Under the pieces are notes generated by a model. The model was not told where the DNA came from, ran no database searches, and saw only the letters and a list, made by a program, of their open reading frames with translations. The position numbers were made by a program, and so were the translations under genes. A DNA stretch of 64,000 bases from Daphnia pulex (lineage: Eukaryota > Arthropoda > Branchiopoda > Diplostraca > Daphniidae): NCBI RefSeq assembly GCF_021134715.1, contig NC_060024.1, forward strand, positions 1,240,001 to 1,304,000. The letters run 5' to 3'. Position 1 is the first letter of the stretch. Each line of letters opens with the position of its first letter. This document shows, piece after piece, positions 24,959 to 36,265 of this stretch.

Positions 24959-27900
24959 GTCGCGCCATGAGAAGGCTGCACAATCCAGTAGCTCCCTGTT
25001 TTTGTGATTTAGCTTTTTAAACCTATATTTACCGTGTGTGTTTTACAAGGTTTACTGTACAGTTTCATCTCGTACACTTCTTGGTCCAATTAATTGGATT
25101 CCTGTCCATCTAAGTGCAACTGAAATTACGTTCTCAAATCCTCCCTGAATCTGTCACTCTGGTTCTTTTTTCCACCGCCAGTGGAGCCACTTGAACACAC
25201 TGTTTACATCAATCAGCAAATGTGTCCTCCTATCGACCGCGATTTATTACTTGCTCTCAAATCAGTTGGTGAGCAGCTGGAACTTCTTAGCTGGACCCCT
25301 TGCAAAAATCATCATTCGTTATGGCAGCACAACCTTCTCAGATCGTCTTTTCCACGAACAAGAAGAAGCTACCGGGGGGGAAGAGCTGCTGTCGTCAGAT
25401 TCGAGGCTAGATGTGCTCTCTACTCCGTGAATCCTTACCAGTTTGCTCGGCCCGCTACCTCTAAAGAGAAGAAGATCCCTCCTCGCGTCTCTGTTCCCAG
25501 GCTCGGCTTACTTAATGCCCGCTCGGTTTGCAAGAGAAAACACGACATAGCCGATCTAATCATCTCCTCAGGGCTCGACTTCCTTGCGATTACCGAGACG
25601 TGGCTCAATGTCACCCATGGTGATCACATTTTGAAATCGGCATGTCCTCCTGGCTACATGTCATTACACGTTCCTCGTCTGGTCGCGAAGAAGAAGAGGG
25701 GTGGTGGTGTCGGTCTAGTCTTCAGGGCGTCTTTTAATGTGAGGGCAGTCCACCTTGACATCTCCCTGACTAGTTTTGAGCTCCTCTGCGTCCAGATCAG
25801 TTCATCTACCAAAACTATCCGACTCTACGTCATCTACCGTCCGCCAGAGCGCCCTGGTTTTCCAACATTTTCGACTTTTCTATCAGAGTTTCGTACTCTA
25901 CTTGAGTTTGCGGTCGACAACAACGAGGAGCCAGTTATCGTCGGCGATTTCAACATTCATGTTGACGACTCTAACTGCAACAAGGCTAGATCCTTTAACC
26001 AGCTAGTCGAAGAGTTGGGCTGGAATCAGCTTGTCTTGGGTCGTACTCATAGTGCGGCTCATACACTCGATCTCATTCTCATTCGCAGTGGAAGCAAATT
26101 CGTCTCCGACGTCCAGGTAGCTGGCCTCGTCAGCGACCACCACCTCGTGATCTGTTCCGTCGGGCTTCGCCGTCCGGTGACGGAGAGAAAGTCATTTTCT
26201 TTCCGTACCTACAATTCCATCGACTTGGATTCTCTGCGAGCTGACCTGTCCCAACTACCATTAATTACTGCTCCGGCGTTCGTTCATAAAGACCAAGTAG
26301 CGACTCTGGATTCGCTTGTCTACCTGTTTCAGGAGATTCGTGGCGTCGTGGAGTCGCACGCCCCGCTGAAGACTAGTGTCGCGGTGCTTCGTGACCCTGC
26401 CCCGTGGATAAACTCCGACATTCTTGTGTTTCGGCACAAACTTCGAAGAGCTGAGAGAATCTGGCGTGGTGGTGGATACCTTCAAGGCCATTTTGAATCA
26501 TACAAGTGCCTTCGCTCTGAGTATCGAAGACTTTTATTTAAGGTGAAGGCCGACTATCTCTGTTCTACTATTGCCGACTGCTCTGGCGACCAGAAGAAAC
26601 TATACAAGATTGTTGACTCATGGCTTGGTCGTTCTAAAGAGCGATCACTCCCGACTCATCAGTCTTCAGCTAATTTGGCCAACGCCTTTTCTTCCTTTTA
26701 CAGCGACAAGGTAGACGCAATTAAGGATGAACTTATTGGTTCTAGAGCTAGGATTGATCCAACCAGTGTCATTGGCTCGGTCCACTTTTTGGACACTCGA
26801 ACAGACTCTGATCTGCTCACTGAGTTCTCCATCGTCAGTATCGAGGAAGTCCATCGTGTGATCGTTGCCTCCCCCACAAAATCCTGCGGATTGGATCCTA
26901 TTCCCACTGGTATCCTTAAGAAGGTGGCCCCACTGCTCGTTCCAGCGATCACTTCCATAGTCAACCTATCTTTCCAGACCGGCGTTTTCCCTCAGAACTT
27001 CAAGCACGGTCTCATTACGCCTCTTCTTAAGAAGCCAGCACTCGATAAAGAAGTTTTCTCCAATTATCGACCAGTAACTAATCTCTCGTTCTTGTCAAAA
27101 GTTCTTGAGCGACTAGCAGCCCACCAGCTTGATGCTCATCTGGCCAGCCATGAGATCCTTTCACCGACTCAGTATGCCTATCGCCCTAATCACTCGACCG
27201 AGACCGCGCTACTGGCACTTCAGAATGACTTACTTCAAGCTGCTAGTCAGGGACATGGCTGTGTCGTTCTTCTTCTCGATCTGACCGCCGCTTTTGACAC
27301 GATCGATCATGAAATTCTTCTGGATCGAATCTCTTCCCACTGTGGCATTGGTGGAAAGCCTCTTGCCTGGATCGCTTCATATCTAAGAAACCGGACTCAA
27401 TCGGTGATCGTGGATGGTGTTGAATCGGACCCGGTTCAAGTAAAGTATGGAGTCCCCCAAGGATCTGTCCTTGGTCCTAAACTCTATACCATTTATGTGA
27501 ACTGTTTACGGCTGGTGGCTGAGCGGTACGGCATCAGCATCGAGCAGTACTCCGACGATACAGCCATCTACCTCGAGTTCGGTTTCTCACGTGACTGTCT
27601 CGACCAATTCGACGCCCTTAGGATCTTGTCCGAGTGCGCCGGCGACTTAATCGACTGGTTCTCATTCAACTGGGTCAAGTTGAATCCCTCAAAAAGTGAG
27701 GTTCTTTACTTTGCCCCCTCCGAGCTGGCTGGAAAATTAGCTCCACTGCCATTTCGTGTTGGTGACAACCTTGTCACACCTACTACATCAGAGAAAGTTC
27801 TCGGTGTTCACCTAAGCTCTGATCTTACGATGGACCGTCAAATGTCGGCCATATCAAGAGCCGCAAATTTTAATTTATATCGGCTCGGCAAAATAAGAAG

Positions 27901-28540
27901 TCATCTGACAACGGAAGCCACGAAGATTCTTGTGCACTCGCTTGTCATATCACATCTTGACTACGCCAACTCCTTACTGGCTGGACTTTCAAAGGAGAAA
28001 TTAAGACCTCTTCAATCGGTGCAGGACTCAGCCGCCCGCCTAATTCACCGAGGCGTTTTTTCCACTGAAGAGTCAAGATTTCGACTGCACTGGCTCCCTA
28101 TCCACTACAGGATTCTCTTTAAGGTCCTACTTCTTGTCTTCGACTGTCTGCAAGGAACTGCACCAGTCTACCTACAAGAATGCGTTGCTCTCCACGTACC
28201 CGGCCGTGCAGGTTTACGCGCGGAGGCGAGGAGTCTTCGTGTGGTGGCCTCCACTAGAACTCGGGGGAAGAAGAACGCTCCACCAAAGCCAGCCTACCAA
28301 AAGCGGTCGTTTATCTCTTATGCACCGCACTACTGAAACGAACTTCCACCAGCTATCCGGTCAACTTCTAGTCGCCAAGATTTCAAGAAACTCCTTAAGA
28401 CACACTTTTTTACCTCGTCATACCCCTTTTTAACTGCCCGTCACTAAAGCACAGCTCACTTTTAAACCGTCATTTGAACGTATTGTTATTATATGAGAAA
28501 GTGCGGTATATAAATGTTAATATACATACATACATACACT
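24959..28540 (+). mobile_element. Nearly intact non-LTR retrotransposon (LINE)
   Basis: The 5' end GTCGCGCCAT and the 3' block AAAGTGCGGTATATAAATG are shared with the decayed copy at 154-3512, which defines both ends. The tail is a short ACAT-type microsatellite instead of poly-A. A single long ORF covers most of it. Group L2/CR1/jockey-like by motif. Only one inactivating change is apparent in the ORF, so the copy is young. Confidence 0.9.
25220..28447 (+). CDS. LINE ORF: endonuclease plus reverse transcriptase, one late nonsense codon
   Basis: The first ATG is at 25220; the open frame extends 13 codons upstream from a GTG. It runs to TGA at 28334-28336. The N-terminal third is an apurinic-type endonuclease: LGLLNARSV, AITETWL, RGGGVGLV, VGDFNIHVD and LVSDHHLV. 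The middle is a reverse transcriptase: NYRPVTNLSFLSK, LLDLTAAFDTIDH, YGVPQGSVLGP and the catalytic YSDD (usually YADD in this group), then KLNPSKSEVLYFAP. After the TGA the same frame continues as NELPPAIRSTSSRQDFKKLL to a TAA at 28445-28447. The TGA therefore replaces the Trp normally found before that conserved tail and removes about 37 residues. No separate ORF1 was found upstream. Confidence 0.9.
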
Positions 28541-28815
28541 ACCAACAACAAAATGTGTATTGCGCATTCTGGTTCAAGCTTCTAAATTTTTTATGAGCAC
28601 AGAAGTTAGGGAATCGACGAGAAAATTGTTTCAGAAAATAGAGCTGGCTTTGAAATTTATTATATATTTTCCCCAGCATAAATCCTTCATATAAAAAATT
28701 GGGGAAGTCGAAGTCCAAAAAGGCCCCATACTGTGGAAACTGTTTTTAATTTTTTTTTTGTTTGGGGGGGGAGCAGTAGGTGCAAATTTTTGTTTCAGCT
28801 GGCCCGCGGTTAGGG
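28541..28815. other. No gene seen
   Basis: Short gap between the LINE tail and a MITE. No coding signal. Confidence 0.4.
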
Positions 28816-29048
28816 TATAGGGCTCTTTGGGGTCTGTTTTATTTGGCCGTTTTATCTGGCAACGCAGCGTGGAGAAGCAGATGACATGGAGTGAGAACAA
28901 AGGAGTAAGCCCGTACTCCTTTGTTAAGTACGTGTTTACTCCATTTTTCTTACTACATGATCTTTGAAACTAAATGCCCGCATCTTCTTCGCCACGCTGC
29001 GTTGCCAGATAAAACGGCTAAATAAAACAGACCTCGAAGAGCCCTATA
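28816..29048. mobile_element. MITE with about 62-bp terminal inverted repeats and a central palindrome
   Basis: The left end TATAGGGCTCTTTGGGGTCT continues through GCCGTTTTATCTGGCAACGC. The right end (28985-29048) is its reverse complement with few mismatches, ending CCCTATA. Length about 233 bp. The centre holds a second perfect palindrome, AACAAAGGAGTA at 28896-28907 paired with 28914-28925, so the whole element folds back. It has no coding capacity. TATA at both outer ends could include a TA target duplication. Confidence 0.85.
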
Positions 29049-29347
29049 AGAGGACAAAACTCCTTAAGGAACACAGCCAAGCAGCTGATCTTACTTTGTT
29101 TCAATAGCAAAGGGCTTTTCAGATGAAAATCTTCTGGCTATCCTGTTTTCCCCTGTTTTTGGTCAAATGGAAATAGTTTTTGACCTGGTGCGGGTCTAAA
29201 ATTTTTCGATTTGATTTTTTTAGTGTAAGACAGTTATAAATATTCTGTGTAACTATTGTTAGAAAATTCGAACTACCTCATCCTCATGCGCACCAAGTAT
29301 GTAGGAAAAAAACAACATTTTGGACCAAAAGAACTCGTAGGAGAAAA

Positions 29348-29434
29348 GGGCTGGGGAGTCTCAATTTGTATTTTTAAAAACAAACAATTGAAGTGCTCAA
29401 AACAGTTAAAGACCCCAAATTCCAAACATTGAAC
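29348..29434 (+). repeat. Direct repeat A flanking the MULE relic
   Basis: About 87 bp starting GGGCTGGGGAGTCTC and ending ACATTGAAC. A close direct copy is at 31478-31567. The two lie on either side of the MULE-like coding region. Confidence 0.85.
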
Positions 29435-29535
29435 ATGCGTGCGGTAGTGCAAAAATGTTTTATTTTTATTTTTGAATTCTTTGATAGTGTATACTTAAAT
29501 TATGAGGATGTAATAAAATTTGTAATGATGTAAAT

Positions 29536-31191
29536 TTAATCTGACTCGACTTCTTCTGCGGCTCCAGACTCTTCCACTTCTTGCCATTCTTTTTGTGAAT
29601 GCTTACGATTGAGCTTGCCGAAAATTTGCAGCAACTCTTTAGAAGATAATTTTGTCGTTATATTTTCCCATGCTGCCGTTAGTTGGTGTTGCATGTTTGC
29701 AGTTTCTTTGCTTTTGCGTTGCAATGCTTGTTCTTGAGACAGCAATTTAGCTTTAAGGTTGATCTTGTCCGCCTCTTCCTATAACATCAAAATAAATTTC
29801 ATGAGATTAGGGCTGTTAGAGGCAACTTCCAGCTTAAGATGATTATGATATCCTATTAAATGAAATCATTAAGTTTTTTAAATTTATTTTGCTAAGCGTT
29901 AAATTTTACCTTCAGCATTGTTGTTTGTCCGTCGATGTTCATTGAACATTGACCAAGATTTTGGCGGCCATACCGTGCTGGTGATCCATGTACGTTCAAT
30001 TTAACAGCAGAATTTCTTCAGCAATGCGTTATCTCGTATCTTGCTTACTTCTTCAACAGTTGCCTTGAACCTATTTTTCATTTTTTTCTGCGGGAAGCAA
30101 ATTCAAACTCATAAGTTCCCTGCACACAGTCCTTGTTTGTTTGTTCTTTCTATATTGGGGCCCCAATCAAATTTTTTTAATGTGACGGAACATAGCTTGA
30201 TTCAAGTGAAAGCTACATTCTTTCATTTTTACTCCCCGTAAAAGATTTTTAATGCTGACCCACACAGCCTTTTCAAAATCTGATACCACCTCTTCCACTT
30301 TAGGGTAGTTATTTTCCATCTCCGTAATCAGGGATAAAATATGTTCGAAGACAGCAGTGTAGTCTCTTTTTTTTCTTGTTGGACATTAGGATGAAGGCTA
30401 ATGGTACCTTCAATATAATTTGTATTATTATAATTTTTTTTTTTTAATTTTTTTTAATTTTTTTAATTTACTTGTTTATCAAGTTCTCCGTGTCTAATGA
30501 AGGCATGGATGATGTACAGCTAGTAGAATGGTTTTGGCGTAACGAAAAAAGTTCCATCTATGTACCACCGATTTGCTTTCTTCAAAAGTTTCAACTTGTG
30601 ATCAGTAGCGAAAATGAGGTGGCGGCTTAAATTGTTTTTCTTCTTCACCGTAATGTCGCCTTTAAAAAACCGTCAGGTACATTTGCCTGGTATCGAGCTG
30701 AAATTTTCGATTTTCGATTAGTTATTAGATTTAAAGCTAAGATTATGTTATTTTAACTTACCCCAGTCGAACTCCAAATAAAGTGGATTCTTTGGGTAGG
30801 ATTTTTCTTTTTGTCGCTGAGCAGCTCTCGTAACGTTATATAGCTCAACCGGACGTGCACTAGGTACAACTGCGCTGGGCCTTGTACTTGCTACACGGGT
30901 TGGGTTCCTACGTTGTGGTTCTGTACGTTCAGGGACTTCTGAAGCTTGGCTTTTTGGCTGCTTGGCTTTACGTTTGCCGCCAACTGGTATAGCAGGAGGT
31001 ACGAAGCACACTGCGCACTTGAAATGAAATACTTCATTGTATTTTTTCATCCGTACGTAATCTGTACTGAATAACTTTTCTGGCAAGCATGCACGGTGAA
31101 AAATTTCACTACATGTACAGCATTCCACAATTTGTACACTTCTTCCGGTTATTTCCTTTTTGCACGTAAAGCAATTAAGGACGGAAGCCAT
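29536..31191 (-). pseudogene. Decayed MULE-type DNA transposon with an N-terminal zinc-finger exon
   Basis: The minus-strand first exon (31191 down to about 30763) encodes a Cys/His-rich PHD-like finger (NCFTCKKEITGR, CCTCSEIFHRACL, FHFKCAVC), a basic linker, and ends FDWG/GTAAGT. After an acceptor near 30700 comes ARYQANVPDGFL, then a frameshift, then the MULE-like core: WYIDGTFFVTPKPFY with an in-frame stop in place of the next residue, VVSDFEKAVW near 30270-30290, and MKECSFHLSQAMFRHI near 30180-30225. These carry the D, D and Cys/His signature of the MULE DDE transposase. The last exon (29536-29780) is a charged helix ending EEVESD. Stops and frameshifts show it is dead. It could be a transposon or a formerly domesticated copy. 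Confidence 0.7.
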
Positions 31192-31379
31192 TTTTATGAA
31201 AGAACTTGGAAAGTAGAAATAGATTTTCTAAGTAGCTATTCAAGTACACTTGACAGTGGAACAAGAAGGAGTGAGAGTCCGCCAAATAAACTAACAACAT
31301 TGCCATATTATTTTTTAATTCTTTATTTTCGTTTCAAATTTTTTCACTTAATATGACAACGGTGTTTCTAGGGGTGGGC

Positions 31380-31470
31380 ATGAAGGGTACGCCAACAAGG
31401 GCCTGAACGTCTTCAATTTAGGCCACGGGCCTGAAAGGTATGGGCCTGAAGGGGAAGGGCCTGAATGTCA
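31380..31470 (+). repeat. Imperfect GGGCCTGAA repeats
   Basis: The word GGCCTGAA(N) recurs about four times between 31403 and 31466, next to direct repeat B. No coding meaning is evident. Confidence 0.6.
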
Positions 31471-31477
31471 TACATCC

Positions 31478-31567
31478 GGGCTAGGGAGTCTCAATTTGTA
31501 TTTGAAAAAAAAAAAACAATTGAAGTGCTCAAAACAGTTTAAGACACCCAAATTCTTAACATTGAAC
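31478..31567 (+). repeat. Direct repeat B flanking the MULE relic
   Basis: About 90 bp starting GGGCTAGGGAGTCTC, closely matching repeat A at 29348-29434 in the same orientation, with a longer A run inside. Confidence 0.85.
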
Positions 31568-32406
31568 AAAAATTCCCTAAATAAATTGAATATGAAACAC
31601 ACTTATGGGTTATTTTGAACGAATGTTTTAAGTACTAACAGGCATCACTCATGTGTTTAGTACAATTGCCATAGCGGGTAAATGGTTCAGAACACTTTTT
31701 CCTGCCCTTCTACGAGGGTTGCAATTGCTTCTTTTATAGAAATTTTTCTTAACGCAATCACTTTAGGATAAGTTAACTCTAATAATATAAGCGCATTATT
31801 TAAATTTACGATTGTAAATCCACACTTATTTATCAATTATTTTTTATTAAACATGACGCGTCTCATTTATAACTATGACCTGAGAGGAGTGGTACAAAAT
31901 ATTTTTCTTTTTTAGGCTGTGTCATCGTATATCGGATCATTTTTCAAGCAATCTCATCTACACACATTTATTCACATTTTTCACGTAATTTAGATACCAC
32001 AACTTCTTGAAAATGAACGGAAGAAATAGGAGAAAGATAAAGGCATTTATATTTCACATATTGTTCGGGTCATATTGCCAAACATGGATTTGGGTCTCAT
32101 AGTGCCTCGATTTTAATTATTTTTCTAGCTCAACTTAAATTTGACTGCTTTCCTCCCTTTTCGTCCTCTGACTGCCTCTTTTCTCTTCTCTCGTCCTTCA
32201 ATTTTTTGACGCCTTTCACCTCAACGTTTCCGGTACGCTTCTTCTTCCGCTTCAACCGGACACCCCAGTCTCTTTCATGTGTCCTTTTTCCCAGCGCGTA
32301 ACAATATTACTGCACAAGGATTTAAATTTGACCGTTCAAAGCAATGAACAAGCCGAAAATGGGCATCTCTTTTTTGGAGATCCGAATCCTACATTAGGCT
32401 TTTTCC
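31568..32406. other. No gene seen
   Basis: AT-rich, with a pyrimidine-rich tract around 32140-32280. No coding exon recognised. Confidence 0.4.
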
Positions 32407-32712
32407 TCATTGTTTAAGCAAATTTTGGATATCCTGTGAAAGAAATGACAGCCCGCAGTCTTCAGAGAAAATACTGGTGTGACATCTCGAAATGTTACAT
32501 TCTTTCACCCATTCTGCTAAAGAACTCTTCGGAAAAGATTCTTTTCTTTTTTCTTCGTCCATCAGTGAGTTTTCTTCTTCCTCAACGGTGTCATGATCGT
32601 CAATCGTGTCATCATTGATCTCATCTCGTTTGTCATTTGTGGAGTCACAGATTTCATCATCACTGTCGCTCAAGTTTTCATAAAGTTCTAGGTACGAATC
32701 TGTGTCACTCAT
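32407..32712 (-). CDS. Acidic ORF resembling the N-terminus of a multi-copy arthropod protein family
   Basis: 101 codons from ATG: a very acidic start (MSDTDSYLELYENLSDSDDE), then SSLAEWVKECNISR and FLSQDIQNLL before a stop. The layout of an acidic leader followed by a short Trp-containing helix and a Leu-rich end resembles the opening of uncharacterised, often transposon-associated, arthropod proteins. That likeness is from memory and not tested. The remainder of such a protein is not found downstream on the minus strand, so it may be a fragment. Confidence 0.35.
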   Translation of the reverse strand: MSDTDSYLELYENLSDSDDEICDSTNDKRDEINDDTIDDHDTVEEEENSLMDEEKRKESFPKSSLAEWVKECNISRCHTSIFSEDCGLSFLSQDIQNLLKQ

Positions 32713-33464
32713 CCAGTTTTCATCATTAATCTATTGCCAAATTTCAGATGAAGTCTGTATATCGTCATTTATTTGCTCAGTGGAAATTTTGATCAGTTTA
32801 TTAAATGCCCTTATTCTTTTTATCGATGATCCGATTTCTAATAGCATCACTCTTTTTTACATTTTTGTATTTGATAGTCTAGACACTTTTGTCAGTTCTC
32901 TTCAATGATTTTAGGAATATTACAAAGAGCAATGAACTTTTCTTTTAGTTCTTTCCATTTCCTTCTTTATTACCCTTCAATATTGTGAGCTTATTCTAAA
33001 GCGCAGAGTCTTCATAATTTTTTTAGTTGTTTGAAATCTTTTTGATTTTTACATTCATTCTACTTCGAAATGGTAGGAGAAAATTGTATTGGTTCTAATT
33101 TGATAAATAGCAGTTAAAAACAATGGTAGGCTTTGTTATTATTTTCTACCCACACAGCACAGATGCCTCCCAGACACCTCCCTAGAACATCTTGCTTTGC
33201 TCCCTAGTTTTTCCTATAAACTACCAGAATTTCCTGCAACCTGCTTTTTGGTCGCTTCAAAGGTGCCTTATATCTTCCCCAGTCCCTCTCATATTCTCTA
33301 CAGGATATACCAGGTACCTCCTCAACTCAAAGAATGTGTGCATAGCCACACGTAATATATTCCTAAAATCTCCTATATTGTTTCATTATTATGATTTCTT
33401 TGTCAAAAGTGATGTGCAATAAAGAACAAAACGCATAGATTTAAAATCTGACAGATTTCTATTC
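32713..33464. other. No gene seen
   Basis: AT- and pyrimidine-rich sequence. Plus-strand frames at 32702-32908 and 33192-33422 have the T-rich composition of non-coding DNA. Confidence 0.4.
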
Positions 33465-34419
33465 AAAAATCATCATTAATCTCATTATTTGTTTTAAAAT
33501 TTTGCTGACAGTAACGAAGCAATTCAGAACCTTGAAACTGTATTTTCGCAGTGGTTTTTTCGTCGGCACTAATGTCGTTGTTGGCGAGAATGGCACCTAC
33601 CAAATATCGAAAATGATTTTTTAGGAGTAAAGTTGAATAATTATAAAATTCCCTACCGCAAATTGCAGAAAATAAATTTTTTAGTTCAATGAATTTGTTT
33701 TTCGTAACCCCTTTCTTTGATTTTACTGTCCAAGTGAATTGCTATCCAATCTCGTAGGTGAAGAGTCAGTCCATAATACATAAGAAACGGTTTTCTGAAG
33801 AGTCAGCCCCCTCCCCAGTCGGAGCAGGGTAAGAATCTATAAACAAACAAAAATATGTTCGTTTATGTTTGGGAAAGATAATAGCAGCCAATAATATCAT
33901 ACCTTTTGTTGTCAAATTAACTGATCCTTCAGCGTATTTTCCATATTTTTTATGTCATCAAAATATTCGATAGGTAGTTGTAATTGATCTTCATTTTCCT
34001 CGATTCTTTGTATCGTGCATATGCAAAGTTTTGGACGGGAGCTAAGCAAATCATAAATTTTCCCAGACATATCTTTAAAATGGATTTTAATAAAATTCAA
34101 ATTTCTTTTTACATAATCCTGAAAAGCTGCAAGATAAAAAAATACAGATTAGATCACTAATTCTCTAATTATTTTTTAATGATCATTTACCCGCATTCGG
34201 CATTTCAGTGAAATTAGATTGCTGTGGAGACGAGAAACAAATATCTGTCTTTGTTGGATGATGACTGTGTTGACTTCGAGGTTGTGGTTGGTTTATTTTC
34301 AAACTTTCTCCCTTCGATGATTGTTCCTCTGTTGCATTTCTAAAAGCTTGTCTTCGGAGATTTATGGCTTCTTTAGCAGACGGACCAGGCTGGGTGTTAA
34401 TGGATATTTTAAAAAAGGA
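33465..34419 (-). CDS. Two or three exons of an unidentified gene
   Basis: An exon at about 34191-34419 reads KISINTQPGPSAKEAINLRR, then a His/Ser/Gln-rich stretch ending FTEMPNA with donor CGG/GTAAAT. It joins in phase with an exon at 33912-34126 that follows TCTTGCAG and reads FQDYVKRNLNFIKIHFKDMS ... LPIEYFDDIKNMENTLKDQL before a stop. Charged helical sequence and matching splice phases support a real exon pair. A further minus-strand piece at 33465-33600 (DISADEKTTAKIQFQGSELL) may belong to another splice form. The short helix plus IEYFDDIKNMENTL pattern recalls the DUF4806-type C-terminus of arthropod proteins, but I am not sure. The 5' end is not found: a stop lies just upstream of 34419. 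Confidence 0.45.
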
Positions 34420-34436
34420 AATTCACTCCACCGGCA

Positions 34437-34862
34437 GGCGATTCAGGCAGACTATGCTATTGTTGAAGTGACTCGCTTCTATCACCGCCGCTTTTGTTTT
34501 GCTGCTGGCGAGAATCAACTAAGTCAAACTGGTCAAACTGATGATGAAAAGACTCTCTTCTTAAAAGACACTTTTTGATTTGATTTTTGCTGGTAATTGT
34601 CTACGGCAGACAGGCCAGGCCAAATATGCTGTTGTTGAAAAGACTCGCTTCGATTGCCATTATCATGATTAGAGTCCTCACGGAAATGTATACCAGAAGA
34701 TTGGTAAGGCAGAGTGTTTGTTGTAGAAAAGACTGGTTTCTATATGGACGTCACCTTGATTCGATAACTAACGTACATTTTCCATAACAGATTGGCCAGA
34801 CAGTACATGCTGTTGATGAAAAGGCTCAATTTGGAAACCATTATTGTGAATCAATAATACTT
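34437..34862 (-). repeat. Imperfect tandem repeat of about 90-110 bp, partly open on the minus strand
   Basis: The motif around TTGTTGAAAAGACTCGCTTC recurs roughly every 90-110 bp (about 34463, 34625, 34720, 34811). On the minus strand it reads as a repeated peptide like FQQQHIWPGLS and FHQQHVLSGQS. It lies immediately upstream of the unidentified minus-strand exons and may be repeated protein sequence of the same gene. Confidence 0.45.
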
Positions 34863-35529
34863 AGAAAAATAGTAAGAATTTGAAAAATATGCAGCTTCGT
34901 TTAAAACAGATGACCAAAACTTTAAAGAATTTAACGATTTATCCCTGAGGGAAATATTTATTCTTATGAATATACCAAACGTTTAAAGTTCCTGTAGCCA
35001 TTTAGAATCTTAGATAGGCTTAAAATACTTTGTTCCTTTTTAGGATCTTCTGATTGTGTCGTTGTTTTGTAAGTAATTCGAGTTTTCTCTTGAAATAGCT
35101 ATTATCATTTTCAAAAAAATATTTCTTTGTAAACCACAAAGCGTAGTGAATTAAAATTGCTTGAAAATTGTGCGATTATGTTGTGCATTCAATCTTTTAA
35201 CCTTGGAATTAGTTTTATTGGCTCGTCAATCTTTTAAAACCGCAAAACCCTTTTTGTGGCCGTTTGGTGTTAAAGCTCCGCTGAACCTAAGACACTTTAA
35301 CATGCGTTCAAATATATAATGTTAAAGTTTATGTGCTCTTTTTATAGGTTCTTTGCTTTTTTAGCAGTTTATAATTTCTCGATTTAATTTATGTTCGTGA
35401 AAAATTTCCACCGAATTTTTTCAATCTGTATCAATTTCAGAAATTTTCCTATACTTAAATAATCTTCTTACAAATTAACTGATACCAATTGTTCTAAATT
35501 TGAACCCTTGTCTGTCGATGTGACAATCT

Positions 35530-35572
35530 AGTCTACTTTTCATTATGTTAAATAGTGGCACTATGCAAACTT
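35530..35572 (+). repeat. 43-bp direct repeat, left copy
   Basis: Starts AGTCTACTTTTCATTATG and matches 36223-36265 at about 41 of 43 positions. The two copies bracket the minus-strand ORF at 35612-36178. Confidence 0.85.
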
Positions 35573-35611
35573 TGTGCCATTTTCACTGAGTTTTAATTGT
35601 GAATGAGTGCT

Positions 35612-36178
35612 TTAAATCACGGTAACATTAGTAATTTCCAAGGCAATTTTCCTTCTAATAAACTGAGAATGGGTGGTTAGATTTGAATCCGGATGTGGCT
35701 TGAGTGTGGAAGTCTGTTGGTCGATCCTTCCGGCTAAATGAACTTGGTTTTTATTATAATCGGTTGGGAACTGCTGGTCTGCTGTTGCCTCTGCTTGCTC
35801 CTCAATAACATTTTCTTCGGCATAATTAACGCGGCTGTCTTCTGCATTTCTCTTCTGTGTAATCATTGGGATGCCGCCAACATTATTAGTGGTCTCGTTA
35901 GGAGCGAACCAAGGAGTGGCTGTCAATTCTAAATCCGGGGGCGGCTCCGGGGTGGCAGGTTGGTGGTCGACGATCCCGTAAGGACGAATTTTGTAGAAGA
36001 AGAAATCCAATAAGCGCATCATCATAGGATCGATGCAGTGAAAAGATATTGTACTATCCGAACAGCAATCAGGACCCTTATAAAACAGTAATTTATCAAA
36101 AATAATTCCTCCGCTTAAAGCTAATAAACTTTTAAGCGTACCTTTAATGGAGGATAGTAAACGAATTTCCAGTACCAA
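35612..36178 (-). CDS. 188-codon ORF of unknown function with an internal repeat
   Basis: An open frame without introns from ATG at 36178. Its C-terminal half contains two related segments about 70 residues apart (DHQPATPEPPPDLEL and DQQTSTLKPHPDSNL). The middle is acidic (EENVIEEQAEATADQQ). It is bracketed by 43-bp direct repeats, which suggests either a small inserted unit or one unit of a larger duplication. No family recognised. An extension upstream across a splice acceptor cannot be excluded. Confidence 0.4.
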   Translation of the reverse strand: MVLEIRLLSSIKGTLKSLLALSGGIIFDKLLFYKGPDCCSDSTISFHCIDPMMMRLLDFFFYKIRPYGIVDHQPATPEPPPDLELTATPWFAPNETTNNVGGIPMITQKRNAEDSRVNYAEENVIEEQAEATADQQFPTDYNKNQVHLAGRIDQQTSTLKPHPDSNLTTHSQFIRRKIALEITNVTVI

Positions 36179-36222
36179 TAGTTGGTAATTTTACGAGAAA
36201 CTACTATCTATACTACGAATCA

Positions 36223-36265
36223 AGTCTACTATTCATTCTGTTAAATAGTGGCACTATGCAAACTT
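36223..36265 (+). repeat. 43-bp direct repeat, right copy
   Basis: Copy of 35530-35572 with two substitutions. Confidence 0.85.

Noticed and set aside
25181..25219. LINE ORF start at GTG 25181
   Set aside because: An animal gene is more likely to start at the first ATG, 25220.
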